Of a stretch of DNA of 64,000 nt, positions 43,851-53,994 are shown one piece after another. A program made the position numbers and the translations under genes. The first letter of the stretch is position 1. Each line of letters begins with the position of its first letter. Origin of the DNA: Alphaproteobacteria bacterium (GTDB lineage: Bacteria > Pseudomonadota > Alphaproteobacteria > Reyranellales > Reyranellaceae); assembly GCA_016869975.1 (NCBI GenBank), contig VGCZ01000023.1, positions 1 through 64,000 on the forward strand. Reading direction: 5' to 3'. Below the pieces are notes generated by a model. It was not told where the DNA came from. It saw only the letters and a list, made by a program, of their open reading frames with translations, and did not search any database.

Positions 43851-45350
43851 CTACTGGAGGTACCGTGCCCTCAAATGCGCCTTGAACGCCGCCGTGCCCA
43901 GCGGCGCGCCGGTGGCCTGTTCGAGCAGCGCGTCGGTCGACAGCAGCGAGCCCTGGCTGTGCACGGTCTCGCGCAGCCAGTGATAGAGCGGCGCGAAATC
44001 GCCGCGCGCCAGGCCGGGCTCGATGCCGGGATCGGCGGCGCGGGCGGCGGCGAAGAGCTGCGCCGCCGCCAGCGCGCCCAGGGTGTAGGTCGGGAAGTAG
44101 CCCCAGCCGCCATCGGGCCAGTGGATGTCCTGCAGGCAACCCAAGGTATCTGTCGGCGGCCGCACGCCCAGCGACTTTTCCATGCCCTCGTTCCAGGCGC
44201 CGGGCAGGTCGGCGAGCTTCAGCTCGCCGTCGATCATCGCGCGCTCCAGCCGGTAGCGCAGGATGACGTGCAGCGGATAAGTGACTTCGTCGGCGTCGAC
44301 GCGGATGAAGCCCGGCTTCACCACGGTGTAGACGCGATGGACGTTGTCGGCGCCCCAGGCCGCGCCCGTGCCGCCAAAGGCCGCCGCCATGCGTGGTGCC
44401 GCGAAGTCGATGAACGCGCGACCGCGACAGGCCTGCATCTCCAGCAGCAGCGACTGCGATTCGTGGATCGCCATGCCGCGCGCACTGCCGACCGGCTGGT
44501 GCCGCCAGTGAGGCGGCAGGCCTGCCTCGTACATCGCGTGCCCGGTCTCGTGCAGCACGCCCATCAGGGCGCGGGCGAAATCGGTCTCGTCGTAGCGCGT
44601 GGTGATGCGCACGTCGTCGGGCGTGCCGCCGGTGAAGGGATGCGCCGAGACGTCAAGCCGGCCCTTGGCGAAATCGAAGCCGACCGCCTTCATCAACTCC
44701 AGCCCAAGCGCGCGCTGCGTCTCGATCGGGAAAGGGCCTTTTAGCGGCAGCGGTGCCGGCCGCGACGCCTGGTGCTCCAGCACCTCCCCCAGCAGAGGCG
44801 GCAAGAAGCCTTCGAGATCGGCGAACAGCCGATCGATGCGCGTGGTGCGGCCATCGGGCTCGTACTCGTCGAGCAGCGCCTCGTAGACCGAGCAGCCGAG
44901 CTTCGCCGCCTTGGCCTGCCCCGCCTCGCGCGTCACGTCGAGCACCGCCTGCAGGTGCGGCAGCAGCGCGGCGTAGTCGTTCCTCGCCTTGGCCTCGCGC
45001 CACGCCATCTCGGCGCGCGAGATCGCGCGCGTGCGGCGCTCGACGAGATCGGATGTCAGCGCCGTGCTGTGCACCCAGGCCCGGCGCATCTCCCTGAGGT
45101 TGGCGAGCTGCCAGGCGTCGAGATCCGCGGTCCGCTGCTCGGCCGAGGCCAGCAGGTCACCGACCTCGGGTGCCGAAATCAGTTCGTGCGCGATCACACC
45201 CAAGGTCGCCGACTGCTCGGCGCGATCCTCGGCGCTGCCTGTGGGCATCATCACCGAGCGGTCCCAGCCGAGAATCGCCTGCGCGCCGCCGATCAGCGAC
45301 AGTCGTCGGAAGCGTGCTTCGAGCTGCGTGTAGGAATTGCTGACGCTCAT
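43851..45350 (-). CDS. Carboxypeptidase Taq (M32 family)
   Basis: A cytoplasmic zinc carboxypeptidase of 499 residues. It has the active-site HETGH (267-271), the third ligand Glu in AIHESQSLLLE, and M32 motifs HPFTGG and TRYDETDFARALMGVLH-region. The N-terminus starts SYTQLEARFRRLSLIGGAQAILGWD. It probably trims peptides from the C-terminus with broad specificity. Confidence 0.95.
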   Translation of the reverse strand: MSVSNSYTQLEARFRRLSLIGGAQAILGWDRSVMMPTGSAEDRAEQSATLGVIAHELISAPEVGDLLASAEQRTADLDAWQLANLREMRRAWVHSTALTSDLVERRTRAISRAEMAWREAKARNDYAALLPHLQAVLDVTREAGQAKAAKLGCSVYEALLDEYEPDGRTTRIDRLFADLEGFLPPLLGEVLEHQASRPAPLPLKGPFPIETQRALGLELMKAVGFDFAKGRLDVSAHPFTGGTPDDVRITTRYDETDFARALMGVLHETGHAMYEAGLPPHWRHQPVGSARGMAIHESQSLLLEMQACRGRAFIDFAAPRMAAAFGGTGAAWGADNVHRVYTVVKPGFIRVDADEVTYPLHVILRYRLERAMIDGELKLADLPGAWNEGMEKSLGVRPPTDTLGCLQDIHWPDGGWGYFPTYTLGALAAAQLFAAARAADPGIEPGLARGDFAPLYHWLRETVHSQGSLLSTDALLEQATGAPLGTAAFKAHLRARYLQ

Positions 45351-45411
45351 CGGTCCATTCGCGGATGGGAGTGGTGCGTCACTCCTTGTATCCGCATGAA
45401 CGGGGCGGGCG

Positions 45412-46440
45412 CTACTGGGTCAGCGCCTGGTCGAAGAAGGCCGGCAGCTCGACCGCCAGCCGGGCGAGCAGCGCCGCCCGGTCGAATCCCGGTGGATCGG
45501 CCGCCGCGTCGCCATCGGCGGTCTGGATCGGCGTGGCAGGGCGATCCATGAAGGCGAAATGCCAGGCGTTGGCGATCGGGTGGAACGCCGCACCGGGTAC
45601 GGTCCGCGCGATCCACTCGGCGTGGAAGCGCGGCACCAGCCAGCGGTCGAGCGCGGCGGCGTAGACCGCCACCGGCGTCTTGATGCCGGCCAGCGACGCC
45701 GCGGTGAACATCACGCCCAGCGGCGCCATGGCGACGACGGCGCGGACCCGCGGATCAGTCGCCGGTGGCAGCAATAATTCCGCCGATGGTGCCTGGTCGG
45801 TCCGCGCCATCGCGCAGAGGATCGGATCGTCGGCGCGATTCGCCCGGCAGTGATCGGCCATGCGCGACAGGTCGACCTGGCCGCCCGCCAACGCGACCGC
45901 GGTGTAGCCGCCTGCAGAATGCCCGAGCACGCCGATGCGCGGACCTGCCGCATCCGCAGCGATGCGGTCCTTCCAGTCGGGATCGGCGAGCAGCGCGTCG
46001 ATCACCCGCGACACCTGGCGCGGCCGTTCGCGGAAGAAGGCGCCCGGCGATTTCTCAAACAGCGAACGATCCTGCCAGTTGTCGCCGGGATGGCGCAGGG
46101 CGGCGACCAGGTAGCCGTGGCGCGCCAGCGCCTCGGCGAGGCTGCTATGGGCCAACTCGGAGCCGCCCGTGCCGTGGCTCAAGATGATCAGGCCCCTGAC
46201 CCGCGCTTCCGGCGGCGCCTGGATCGCTGCCCGGACGGTGAAAGGCCCCATGGCGATCGACCGCGCCGGCGCCTGGGTCGGGTAGGACAGCGCGACGGTA
46301 ATCGGCTCGGAAGCGGCCGCCGATGCCGGGACCGTGTAGGTGCGCCACCCCGGTTCGCTGGCCGTAGCCACCGTCGACAGCAATCCGCAGCCCATCAGCA
46401 GGAAGGTGGAGCATTGCGCCCGGAGCGTCGCATAGGTCAT
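45412..46440 (-). CDS. Exported alpha/beta hydrolase
   Basis: A 342-residue serine hydrolase related to dienelactone hydrolases and PAF acetylhydrolase-like proteins. A signal peptide covers residues 1-28 (cleavage after TATAS-like VATAS). The oxyanion segment LSHGTGGSELAH precedes the nucleophile elbow GHSAGG (Ser175). A likely catalytic His is in NAWHFAFMD. GAGGAGGC-like site (GAGGCTTTC) precedes the ATG. It is divergent from the LytTR regulator, 74 bp away, which suggests that the regulator controls it. Confidence 0.88.
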   Translation of the reverse strand: MTYATLRAQCSTFLLMGCGLLSTVATASEPGWRTYTVPASAAASEPITVALSYPTQAPARSIAMGPFTVRAAIQAPPEARVRGLIILSHGTGGSELAHSSLAEALARHGYLVAALRHPGDNWQDRSLFEKSPGAFFRERPRQVSRVIDALLADPDWKDRIAADAAGPRIGVLGHSAGGYTAVALAGGQVDLSRMADHCRANRADDPILCAMARTDQAPSAELLLPPATDPRVRAVVAMAPLGVMFTAASLAGIKTPVAVYAAALDRWLVPRFHAEWIARTVPGAAFHPIANAWHFAFMDRPATPIQTADGDAAADPPGFDRAALLARLAVELPAFFDQALTQ

Positions 46441-46514
46441 GAAAGCCTCCTCGAAGGACGAACCTAGGGCCTGCTACAATGTCTTCCTGCCCCCGGGCCA
46501 CGCTCCCTTCGTGA

Positions 46515-47303
46515 ATGGCAGCGGAAACTTCGCCAATGACCATCGCCGACTTCCCGCTTCGCGACTTGCCGACCGTCTGGCGGCGCCAGGGCATGCTCCT
46601 GCTGCCGCTGGCGGTGGCGCTCCTGCTCGCCGCGGTGGGCGCCTTCGGCTCCTACACCAGCATGGGCCTGCCGCTGCGTCTGCTGCATTTCGCGACCGTC
46701 GGTCTGCTGGTCGGCGCCTTGGCCACTGCCCTGTCGGTTGCCGCGCAGCGCTATCTGTTCGCCGGCGCCCTGCCGTTCTGGGCCGTTCTCGCCATCGCCG
46801 CGGTGACGGCGCCGCCGGGCGGATGGATCGTTCAGGAGTTGTTGAGCGCATGGGCGCCGCGAGCCTTGCGGCACGTGTCCTACCCGGAACTCACGGCGCA
46901 GGTACTTCTCGTCAACCTGCTGATCGGCACCGCCGCCTGGTGGATGCGTCGGCTGTCCGCGCCAACCGTCATCCCAGCCGCGCCTTCGGCGTCGGCCGAG
47001 CCCGATCTTCTGCGGTCGAAGCTGCCGTTCGCGCTGCGCGGCGCCGCCATCCTGTCGCTGAGCGCCGAGGATCACTATGTGCGCGTGCGCACGGATCGCG
47101 GCCAGGCTTTGGTCCTGATGAACCTCACCGACGCGGCGACGGCGCTCGGGCCGCACGCCGGTGTGCGCATCCATCGCTCGCACTGGGTGACGCATGACAT
47201 CGCGCGTGGCGCGACGCGACAGGCCGGCCGCCTCGTCGTACGGCTCGCCGACGACACCGTGCTGCCGGTCAGCCGCGCCGGACAGAAATCGCTGCGCGGC
47301 TAA
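46515..47303 (+). CDS. Membrane-anchored LytTR-family transcriptional regulator
   Basis: A 262-residue protein with four hydrophobic segments (about 26-46, 52-75, 80-100, 120-143), a short linker, then a C-terminal LytTR DNA-binding domain (about 165-262). The domain shows ILSLSAEDHYVRVRT, RIHRSHWVTHDIARG and DDTVLPVSRAGQKSLRG, all LytTR features. There is no receiver domain, so it is not a two-component regulator; a membrane signal may be sensed directly. The ATG at 46536 is an alternative start. It reads away from the hydrolase gene. Confidence 0.87.
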   Translation: MAAETSPMTIADFPLRDLPTVWRRQGMLLLPLAVALLLAAVGAFGSYTSMGLPLRLLHFATVGLLVGALATALSVAAQRYLFAGALPFWAVLAIAAVTAPPGGWIVQELLSAWAPRALRHVSYPELTAQVLLVNLLIGTAAWWMRRLSAPTVIPAAPSASAEPDLLRSKLPFALRGAAILSLSAEDHYVRVRTDRGQALVLMNLTDAATALGPHAGVRIHRSHWVTHDIARGATRQAGRLVVRLADDTVLPVSRAGQKSLRG

Positions 47304-48061
47304 CCGCGCTCCGGGACCGGCGACGGCGTGGGGCGACCGCGACGCCAGTGGTAGGCGACGTAGACGCCGACCAGGCTCAGCGCCAGCAGGAACCAGGTGA
47401 TCGAATACTGCAGGTGATCGTTGGGCAGGTTCACCCGGGTCTGGCCACCGATCGGAAAGCCGCCAGGGTTGGGCGCGGCGTCGGCGGCGACGAACCACGC
47501 ATCGGCCTTCAGCGCCGGCGCCTCGGCCAGCCCCGCCGTGCGGCGCATGGTGGCGACATCCATGGTCAGCCAGACATTGCGCTCGGGCTTGTTCTCGGGA
47601 ACGAACCAGTTCTGCAGGCCGGCCTCGCTCAGCCGCACAACGCCCTCGACGGTGACGACGCCCGGCACCTGCCCGGCCACACGTCGCGCCGGATCCTTCA
47701 GCCGCTCGGGGATCCAGCCGCGGTTGAACAGCACGATCTCGCCCGACTCCAAACGCAGCGGCGTGACAATCTGCAGCCCAACATTGCGGTTCAGGCTGCG
47801 CGCCAGAAGGTGCAGCTCCTTGTCGTGCAGGAAGGTGCCGGTGAGCCGGACCTTGCGGTACTCGGCCGCCTTGGGATCGGCGCCGACGCCGGCGACGTCG
47901 AGCGGTGCCATGGTCATGCGGCTCTGCAGGCGCGCGATCAAATCGTTCTTCCACTCCATGCGCTGCAGCTGCCAGGCGCCGAGCCCGAGCATCATCAGGA
48001 AGGCCGGCACGCTGAAGACGGTAGGCCAGAAGGACGGCTTGAAATGTCGCATGATGCTCAT
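47300..48061 (-). CDS. SURF1 family oxidase assembly protein
   Basis: A 253-residue membrane protein that helps insert heme a into cytochrome c oxidase subunit I. Two membrane helices bracket a periplasmic domain: FSVPAFLMMLGLGAWQLQRM at the N-terminus and ITWFLLALSLVGVYVAYHW at the C-terminus. The signature LGAWQLQRMEWK, GWIPE and PNDHLQYSITWF motifs are present. Its ATG overlaps the DUF983 stop. The 3' end overlaps the LytTR gene by four bases. Confidence 0.95.
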   Translation of the reverse strand: MSIMRHFKPSFWPTVFSVPAFLMMLGLGAWQLQRMEWKNDLIARLQSRMTMAPLDVAGVGADPKAAEYRKVRLTGTFLHDKELHLLARSLNRNVGLQIVTPLRLESGEIVLFNRGWIPERLKDPARRVAGQVPGVVTVEGVVRLSEAGLQNWFVPENKPERNVWLTMDVATMRRTAGLAEAPALKADAWFVAADAAPNPGGFPIGGQTRVNLPNDHLQYSITWFLLALSLVGVYVAYHWRRGRPTPSPVPERG

Positions 48062-48432
48062 GTAGGGCCATCCTCGCCCGCCGTCGAGCGTTGGCGGTGC
48101 TGCTGCGCCACTAGGACGCCCTTGATCAGCCGCAGCGGCAGGATGGTGAGCGCGATCACCAGCGGCGTCCAAAGCGCGAGATGAACCCAGACCGGCGGCG
48201 CGAAGCGGAACTCGACCCACAGCACCAGGCCCATCATCACCGCGCCCAGGCCGAGGATCACGAACACCGCCGGGCCATCGCCGGCGTCGTGACCGCGCAG
48301 GTCGAGGCCGCAATCGGCACAGGCGTCGCGGATCTTCAAAAGGCCGTCGAACAGCCTTCCCTTGCCGCAACGCGGACAGCGTCCGACGAGACCGGTCGAA
48401 AACGGCGACAGAGGCGGCCAGTCGGATGACAT
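48058..48432 (-). CDS. DUF983 membrane protein
   Basis: A 124-residue protein with a four-cysteine ribbon (CPRCGKGRLF, then DACADCGLDL) followed by two membrane helices. DUF983 is regularly found between ctaE and surf1 in alphaproteobacteria, so an oxidase-assembly role, perhaps in metal delivery, is inferred. GAGAGGGACGC precedes the ATG. Confidence 0.9.
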   Translation of the reverse strand: MSSDWPPLSPFSTGLVGRCPRCGKGRLFDGLLKIRDACADCGLDLRGHDAGDGPAVFVILGLGAVMMGLVLWVEFRFAPPVWVHLALWTPLVIALTILPLRLIKGVLVAQQHRQRSTAGEDGPT

Positions 48433-48485
48433 GCGTCCCTCTCGCTCATTCTTCCTTCCCCCGGAGGGATGAAGGTTGAAATGAA

Positions 48486-48513
48486 ACGACGCCGGCCTCG
48501 CGGCCGGCGTCGT
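48486..48513 (-). terminator. Terminator-like hairpin after ctaE
   Basis: On the minus strand, ACGACGCCGGCC (48513-48502) pairs perfectly with GGCCGGCGTCGT (48497-48486) around a GCGA tetraloop and is followed by TTCATTTC. The T-run is broken, so read-through into DUF983-surf1 is likely. It would set a lower level for the assembly genes. Confidence 0.6.
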
Positions 48514-48536
48514 CGCGCTATCGATGACGGCGCGGG

Positions 48537-49409
48537 TCAGTGCGCCGCCGGGATGGCCTTGCCCAGGCCCCACCAGTAGATGGCGAAGAACAGGAAGATC
48601 CAGACCACGTCGACGAAGTGCCAGTACCAGGCGGCCGCTTCGAAGCCGAAATGCTGTTCGGGCTTAAAGTGGTTGGCCATGGCGCGGAACAGGCAGACAG
48701 TCAGGAAGATCGTGCCGACCAGCACGTGGAAGCCGTGGAAGCCGGTCGCCAGGTAGAAGGTCGAGGAGTAGATGCCCTCGCGGAAGCCGAAGGCGGCGTG
48801 GGCGTACTCGTAGGCCTGCACGGCGGTGAAGAACACGCCGAGCAACACGGTGAGCAGCAGGCCGCGCACCGCGCTCTTCTGGTCGCCTTCGAGGATCGCG
48901 TGGTGCGCCCAGGTCACCGTTGTGCCCGAAAGCAGCAGGATCAGCGTGTTGATCAGCGGCAGGTCGAACGGGTCGAAGGGCGACACGCCCTTGGGCGGCC
49001 AGATGCCGCCGGTGGCCTCGGTGCGTCCCGGCATGTTCGCGGCGCCGGGGAACAGCGAGGCATCGAAGAAGGCCCAGAAGAACGCCAGGAAGAAGAACAC
49101 TTCCGAGGCGATGAACAGGATCATGCCATAGCGCAGGCCGAGCTGAACCACCGGCGTGTGGTGGATGCGCGATTCCTGGATCACGTCCTTCCACCAGTAC
49201 CACATGGTGATGAAGACCAGCAGCAGGCCGGGCGCGACCTTCCAGGCGCCCATCGCCTTCACCGTCGGCGCCAAGCCCGCGCCCAGCATCGTGGGATGCA
49301 TGAACAGGACGCCGCCAAAGGCGAGCACGATTCCGGCGAACGCGCCGATCAAGGGCCAGATGCTGGGATCGACCAGATGATACGGATGCTTCTGGGCTGC
49401 TGCGGCCAT
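48537..49409 (-). CDS. ctaE: Cytochrome c oxidase subunit III
   Basis: A seven-helix subunit of the aa3-type oxidase, 290 residues. It has HPYHLVDPSIWPL at the N-terminus, WWKDVIQES, FIASEVFFFLAFFWAFFDASL, TVTWAHHAILEGD and the C-terminal AAWYWHFVDVVWIFLFF. I chose the ATG at 49409, which follows GAGGGG, over a GTG at 49418. It starts one base after the ctaG stop. Confidence 0.97.
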   Translation of the reverse strand: MAAAAQKHPYHLVDPSIWPLIGAFAGIVLAFGGVLFMHPTMLGAGLAPTVKAMGAWKVAPGLLLVFITMWYWWKDVIQESRIHHTPVVQLGLRYGMILFIASEVFFFLAFFWAFFDASLFPGAANMPGRTEATGGIWPPKGVSPFDPFDLPLINTLILLLSGTTVTWAHHAILEGDQKSAVRGLLLTVLLGVFFTAVQAYEYAHAAFGFREGIYSSTFYLATGFHGFHVLVGTIFLTVCLFRAMANHFKPEQHFGFEAAAWYWHFVDVVWIFLFFAIYWWGLGKAIPAAH

Positions 49410-49410
49410 C

Positions 49411-50013
49411 TCACCCACCCCTCTTGCTGTCTGCCGGAGCCGTCAGCCGGCTCAGCAGCTCGCGCGCCTTGTCGGTGCGCGCTTCGAAGAACGTATAGGA
49501 CAACGTAATCGTGCTGATGCCGTCGTAGCGGCGTTCCTTCGCCATGTCAGGATCGACGAAGAACACCACGGGCATCTCGATGCTCTGACCCGGCATGAGG
49601 AGCTGCTCGGTGAAGCAGAAGCACTGGATCTTGTTGAACCACTGGCCGCTGATATCCGGCAGGACGTTGTAGGTCGAGGTGCCGACGATCGGACGCTGCG
49701 AGACATTGGTGGCCCGGTAGAAGACCAGCTTCTCCTCGCCCAGCCGCACCGTGACCTCACGCTGCAGCGGCTCGAATTTCCACGGCAGGTTGGCGTCGCG
49801 GCTGGCGTCGAAGCGCACGCGCACGGTGCGCTCCAGCACGCGGCCCGGCGCCGCCGTGGCGACCTGGGTGGTGCCGCCGAAGCCGGTAACCCTGCAGAAC
49901 AGCTCGTAGAGTGGCACCGAGGCGAAAGCCAGGCCGAGCATCGCCGAGCCGGCCAGCGCGACCATCAGCCCAACGCGCCGGTTGCGCCGCTGGAGATCGT
50001 CGGCGGGGCTCAC
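49411..50013 (-). CDS. ctaG: Cytochrome c oxidase assembly protein CtaG (Cox11)
   Basis: Delivers copper to the CuB site of subunit I. The 200-residue protein has one N-terminal membrane helix (VGLMVALAGSAMLGLAFASV), then PLYELFCRVTGFGGTTQ. The periplasmic domain contains the copper-binding CFCF motif in NKIQCFCFTEQLL. The start is GTG (50013), overlapping the stop of the small upstream gene as GTGA. Confidence 0.96.
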   Translation of the reverse strand: MSPADDLQRRNRRVGLMVALAGSAMLGLAFASVPLYELFCRVTGFGGTTQVATAAPGRVLERTVRVRFDASRDANLPWKFEPLQREVTVRLGEEKLVFYRATNVSQRPIVGTSTYNVLPDISGQWFNKIQCFCFTEQLLMPGQSIEMPVVFFVDPDMAKERRYDGISTITLSYTFFEARTDKARELLSRLTAPADSKRGG

Positions 50014-50183
50014 TTGAGGCCTCCGGCGCCGGGCATCACGCCGGCGCCGCCGAACTTGACGATGGTGATGACGAAGAACAGCACGCAGATACCGATGATC
50101 ACGCCCAGCACGAAACGGTTCTTGCCGCGCTGCTGAACGTGGCGCTCGGTGAGGTAGGGCTTGCGCGGATCGGGGGTGGCCAT
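50010..50183 (-). CDS. Small single-helix membrane protein of the oxidase cluster (57 aa)
   Basis: A 57-residue protein: a polar, basic N-terminal half (RHVQQRGKNR), one membrane helix (FVLGVIIGICVLFFVITIV) and a short Gly-rich tail. It lies between ctaB and ctaG and overlaps ctaG. Small proteins of this kind occur at this place in alphaproteobacterial oxidase operons; an assembly role is inferred. GGGGAG lies seven bases before the ATG at 50183; another ATG at 50189 is too close to it. Confidence 0.85.
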   Translation of the reverse strand: MATPDPRKPYLTERHVQQRGKNRFVLGVIIGICVLFFVITIVKFGGAGVMPGAGGLK

Positions 50184-50200
50184 CTCCATGCTCCCCGCCC

Positions 50201-51124
50201 TCAACCGAAGGCCAACCGGTCCGCGACCATGGCCACGAACAGCAGGAATAGGTAGCCGAGCGAATAGCGGAACATCGCGCGCGCGGCGCTCTTGTCGTCC
50301 TCGGGCGCACGCAGCACGCGCAACGCGTGGCCGACGAAGACCGCTCCCGCCGCCAGCGAGTAAGCGCCGTAGCCCCAACCCACCACGCCGGTCAGTGTCG
50401 GCAGCAGACCCACGGGCAGCAGCAGCAGGCAATAGGCCAGCATCTGCAGCTTGGTGTGACGCACGCCCGCGACCACCGGCAGCATCGGCACGCCGGCCCT
50501 GCGATAATCGTCGTCGCAATACAGCGACAGCGCCCAGAAATGCGGCGGCGTCCAGACGAAAATCAGCAGGAACAGCGAGACGCTGGCCCACGATACGTCG
50601 CCGCTCACCGCCGCCCAGCCGATCATCGGCGGGAAGGCACCCGCGGCGCCGCCGATGACGATGTTGTGCGGCGTGCGCCGCTTGAGCCAGACGGTGTAGA
50701 CGAAGACGTAGAATAGGATGGTGAGCGCCAGAAGGCCGCCGGCGACGGCGTTCGTCGCCACCGTCATCAGCGCCACGGAGAAGATCGACAGCAGCACGCC
50801 GAAGCCCAGCGCATCGTCGGGCGCCACCGCGCCGGTCGGGATCGGCCGGTTGCGCGTGCGGGCCATGACCGCGTCGATGTCACGGTCGTACCACATGTTG
50901 ATCGCGCCCGAGGCGCCGGCGCCCAACGCGATCGCCAGGATGGCCACGGCGCCCAGCACCGGGTTGATGTCGCCCGGCGCGAGCCACAGGCCGACCATGC
51001 CGGTGAAGACCACCAGGGACATCACCCTGGGCTTCAGCAGCGCGACGTAGTCGGCCACGCGCGACGGCGCCGGCACGGCGGTCGCACCGGTGTCGTGCAG
51101 GGTGATGGCGGACAGGTCGGTCAT
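50201..51124 (-). CDS. ctaB: Protoheme IX farnesyltransferase CtaB (Cox10)
   Basis: A nine-helix membrane prenyltransferase that converts heme b to heme o, the first step to heme a. The 307-residue protein has the Asp-rich motif NMWYDRDIDAVMARTRNRPIP and the second conserved region YTVWLKRRTPHNIVIGGAAGA. It lies downstream of ctaD across a 47-bp gap that contains a long palindrome. Confidence 0.97.
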   Translation of the reverse strand: MTDLSAITLHDTGATAVPAPSRVADYVALLKPRVMSLVVFTGMVGLWLAPGDINPVLGAVAILAIALGAGASGAINMWYDRDIDAVMARTRNRPIPTGAVAPDDALGFGVLLSIFSVALMTVATNAVAGGLLALTILFYVFVYTVWLKRRTPHNIVIGGAAGAFPPMIGWAAVSGDVSWASVSLFLLIFVWTPPHFWALSLYCDDDYRRAGVPMLPVVAGVRHTKLQMLAYCLLLLPVGLLPTLTGVVGWGYGAYSLAAGAVFVGHALRVLRAPEDDKSAARAMFRYSLGYLFLLFVAMVADRLAFG

Positions 51125-51140
51125 CGTTTGCCGTCAAGTA

Positions 51141-51166
51141 TCAGGGGGCGCCGCGGCGCCCCCTGA
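51141..51166. repeat. Perfect 26-bp palindrome between ctaD and ctaB
   Basis: The half-site TCAGGGGGCGCCG is followed directly by its reverse complement. In RNA it would form a very stable stem with little loop. There is no T-run on either side. It may stabilise the 3' end of ctaD mRNA or attenuate transcription into ctaB. Confidence 0.7.
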
Positions 51167-51171
51167 GGTCC

Positions 51172-53743
<2,572 letters not shown>

Positions 53744-53849
53744 GCATCCACTCCCTGCCGCTCGCCGCAATATCCACGCGGATGATGGGCGTATCTAGCA
53801 GAGGACGTAAAGCCCGGTCACCCCAATTCGCCCCTCATCGCGATGCGTC

Positions 53850-53872
53850 CGCCTGCCGCACTCCGGCAGGCG
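53850..53872. repeat. Hairpin in the ctaC/tldD divergent gap
   Basis: CGCCTGCCG (53850-53858) pairs with CGGCAGGCG (53864-53872) around a five-base loop. AAAAC follows on the + strand, so no T-run supports a terminator in either direction. It lies in a 251-bp gap between two divergent starts and could be an operator or a chance hairpin. Confidence 0.4.
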
Positions 53873-53994
53873 AAAACGTCCGTGGTCTCAGCCGGTTATT
53901 GGTGCCGTGAGCGGTCCCGAGGTCAGTGCGCGTTGGCGGGGTGACGTATCGAGGCCGGACGCCTATGTTCACTCTTGAGCCAGCGGAGCCCCCA

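Noticed and set aside
45362-45400. Imperfect hairpin between the M32 and hydrolase genes
   Set aside because: Arms GCGGAT/ATCCGC and GAGTG/CACTC pair, but the inner spacing is uneven and there is no T-run.
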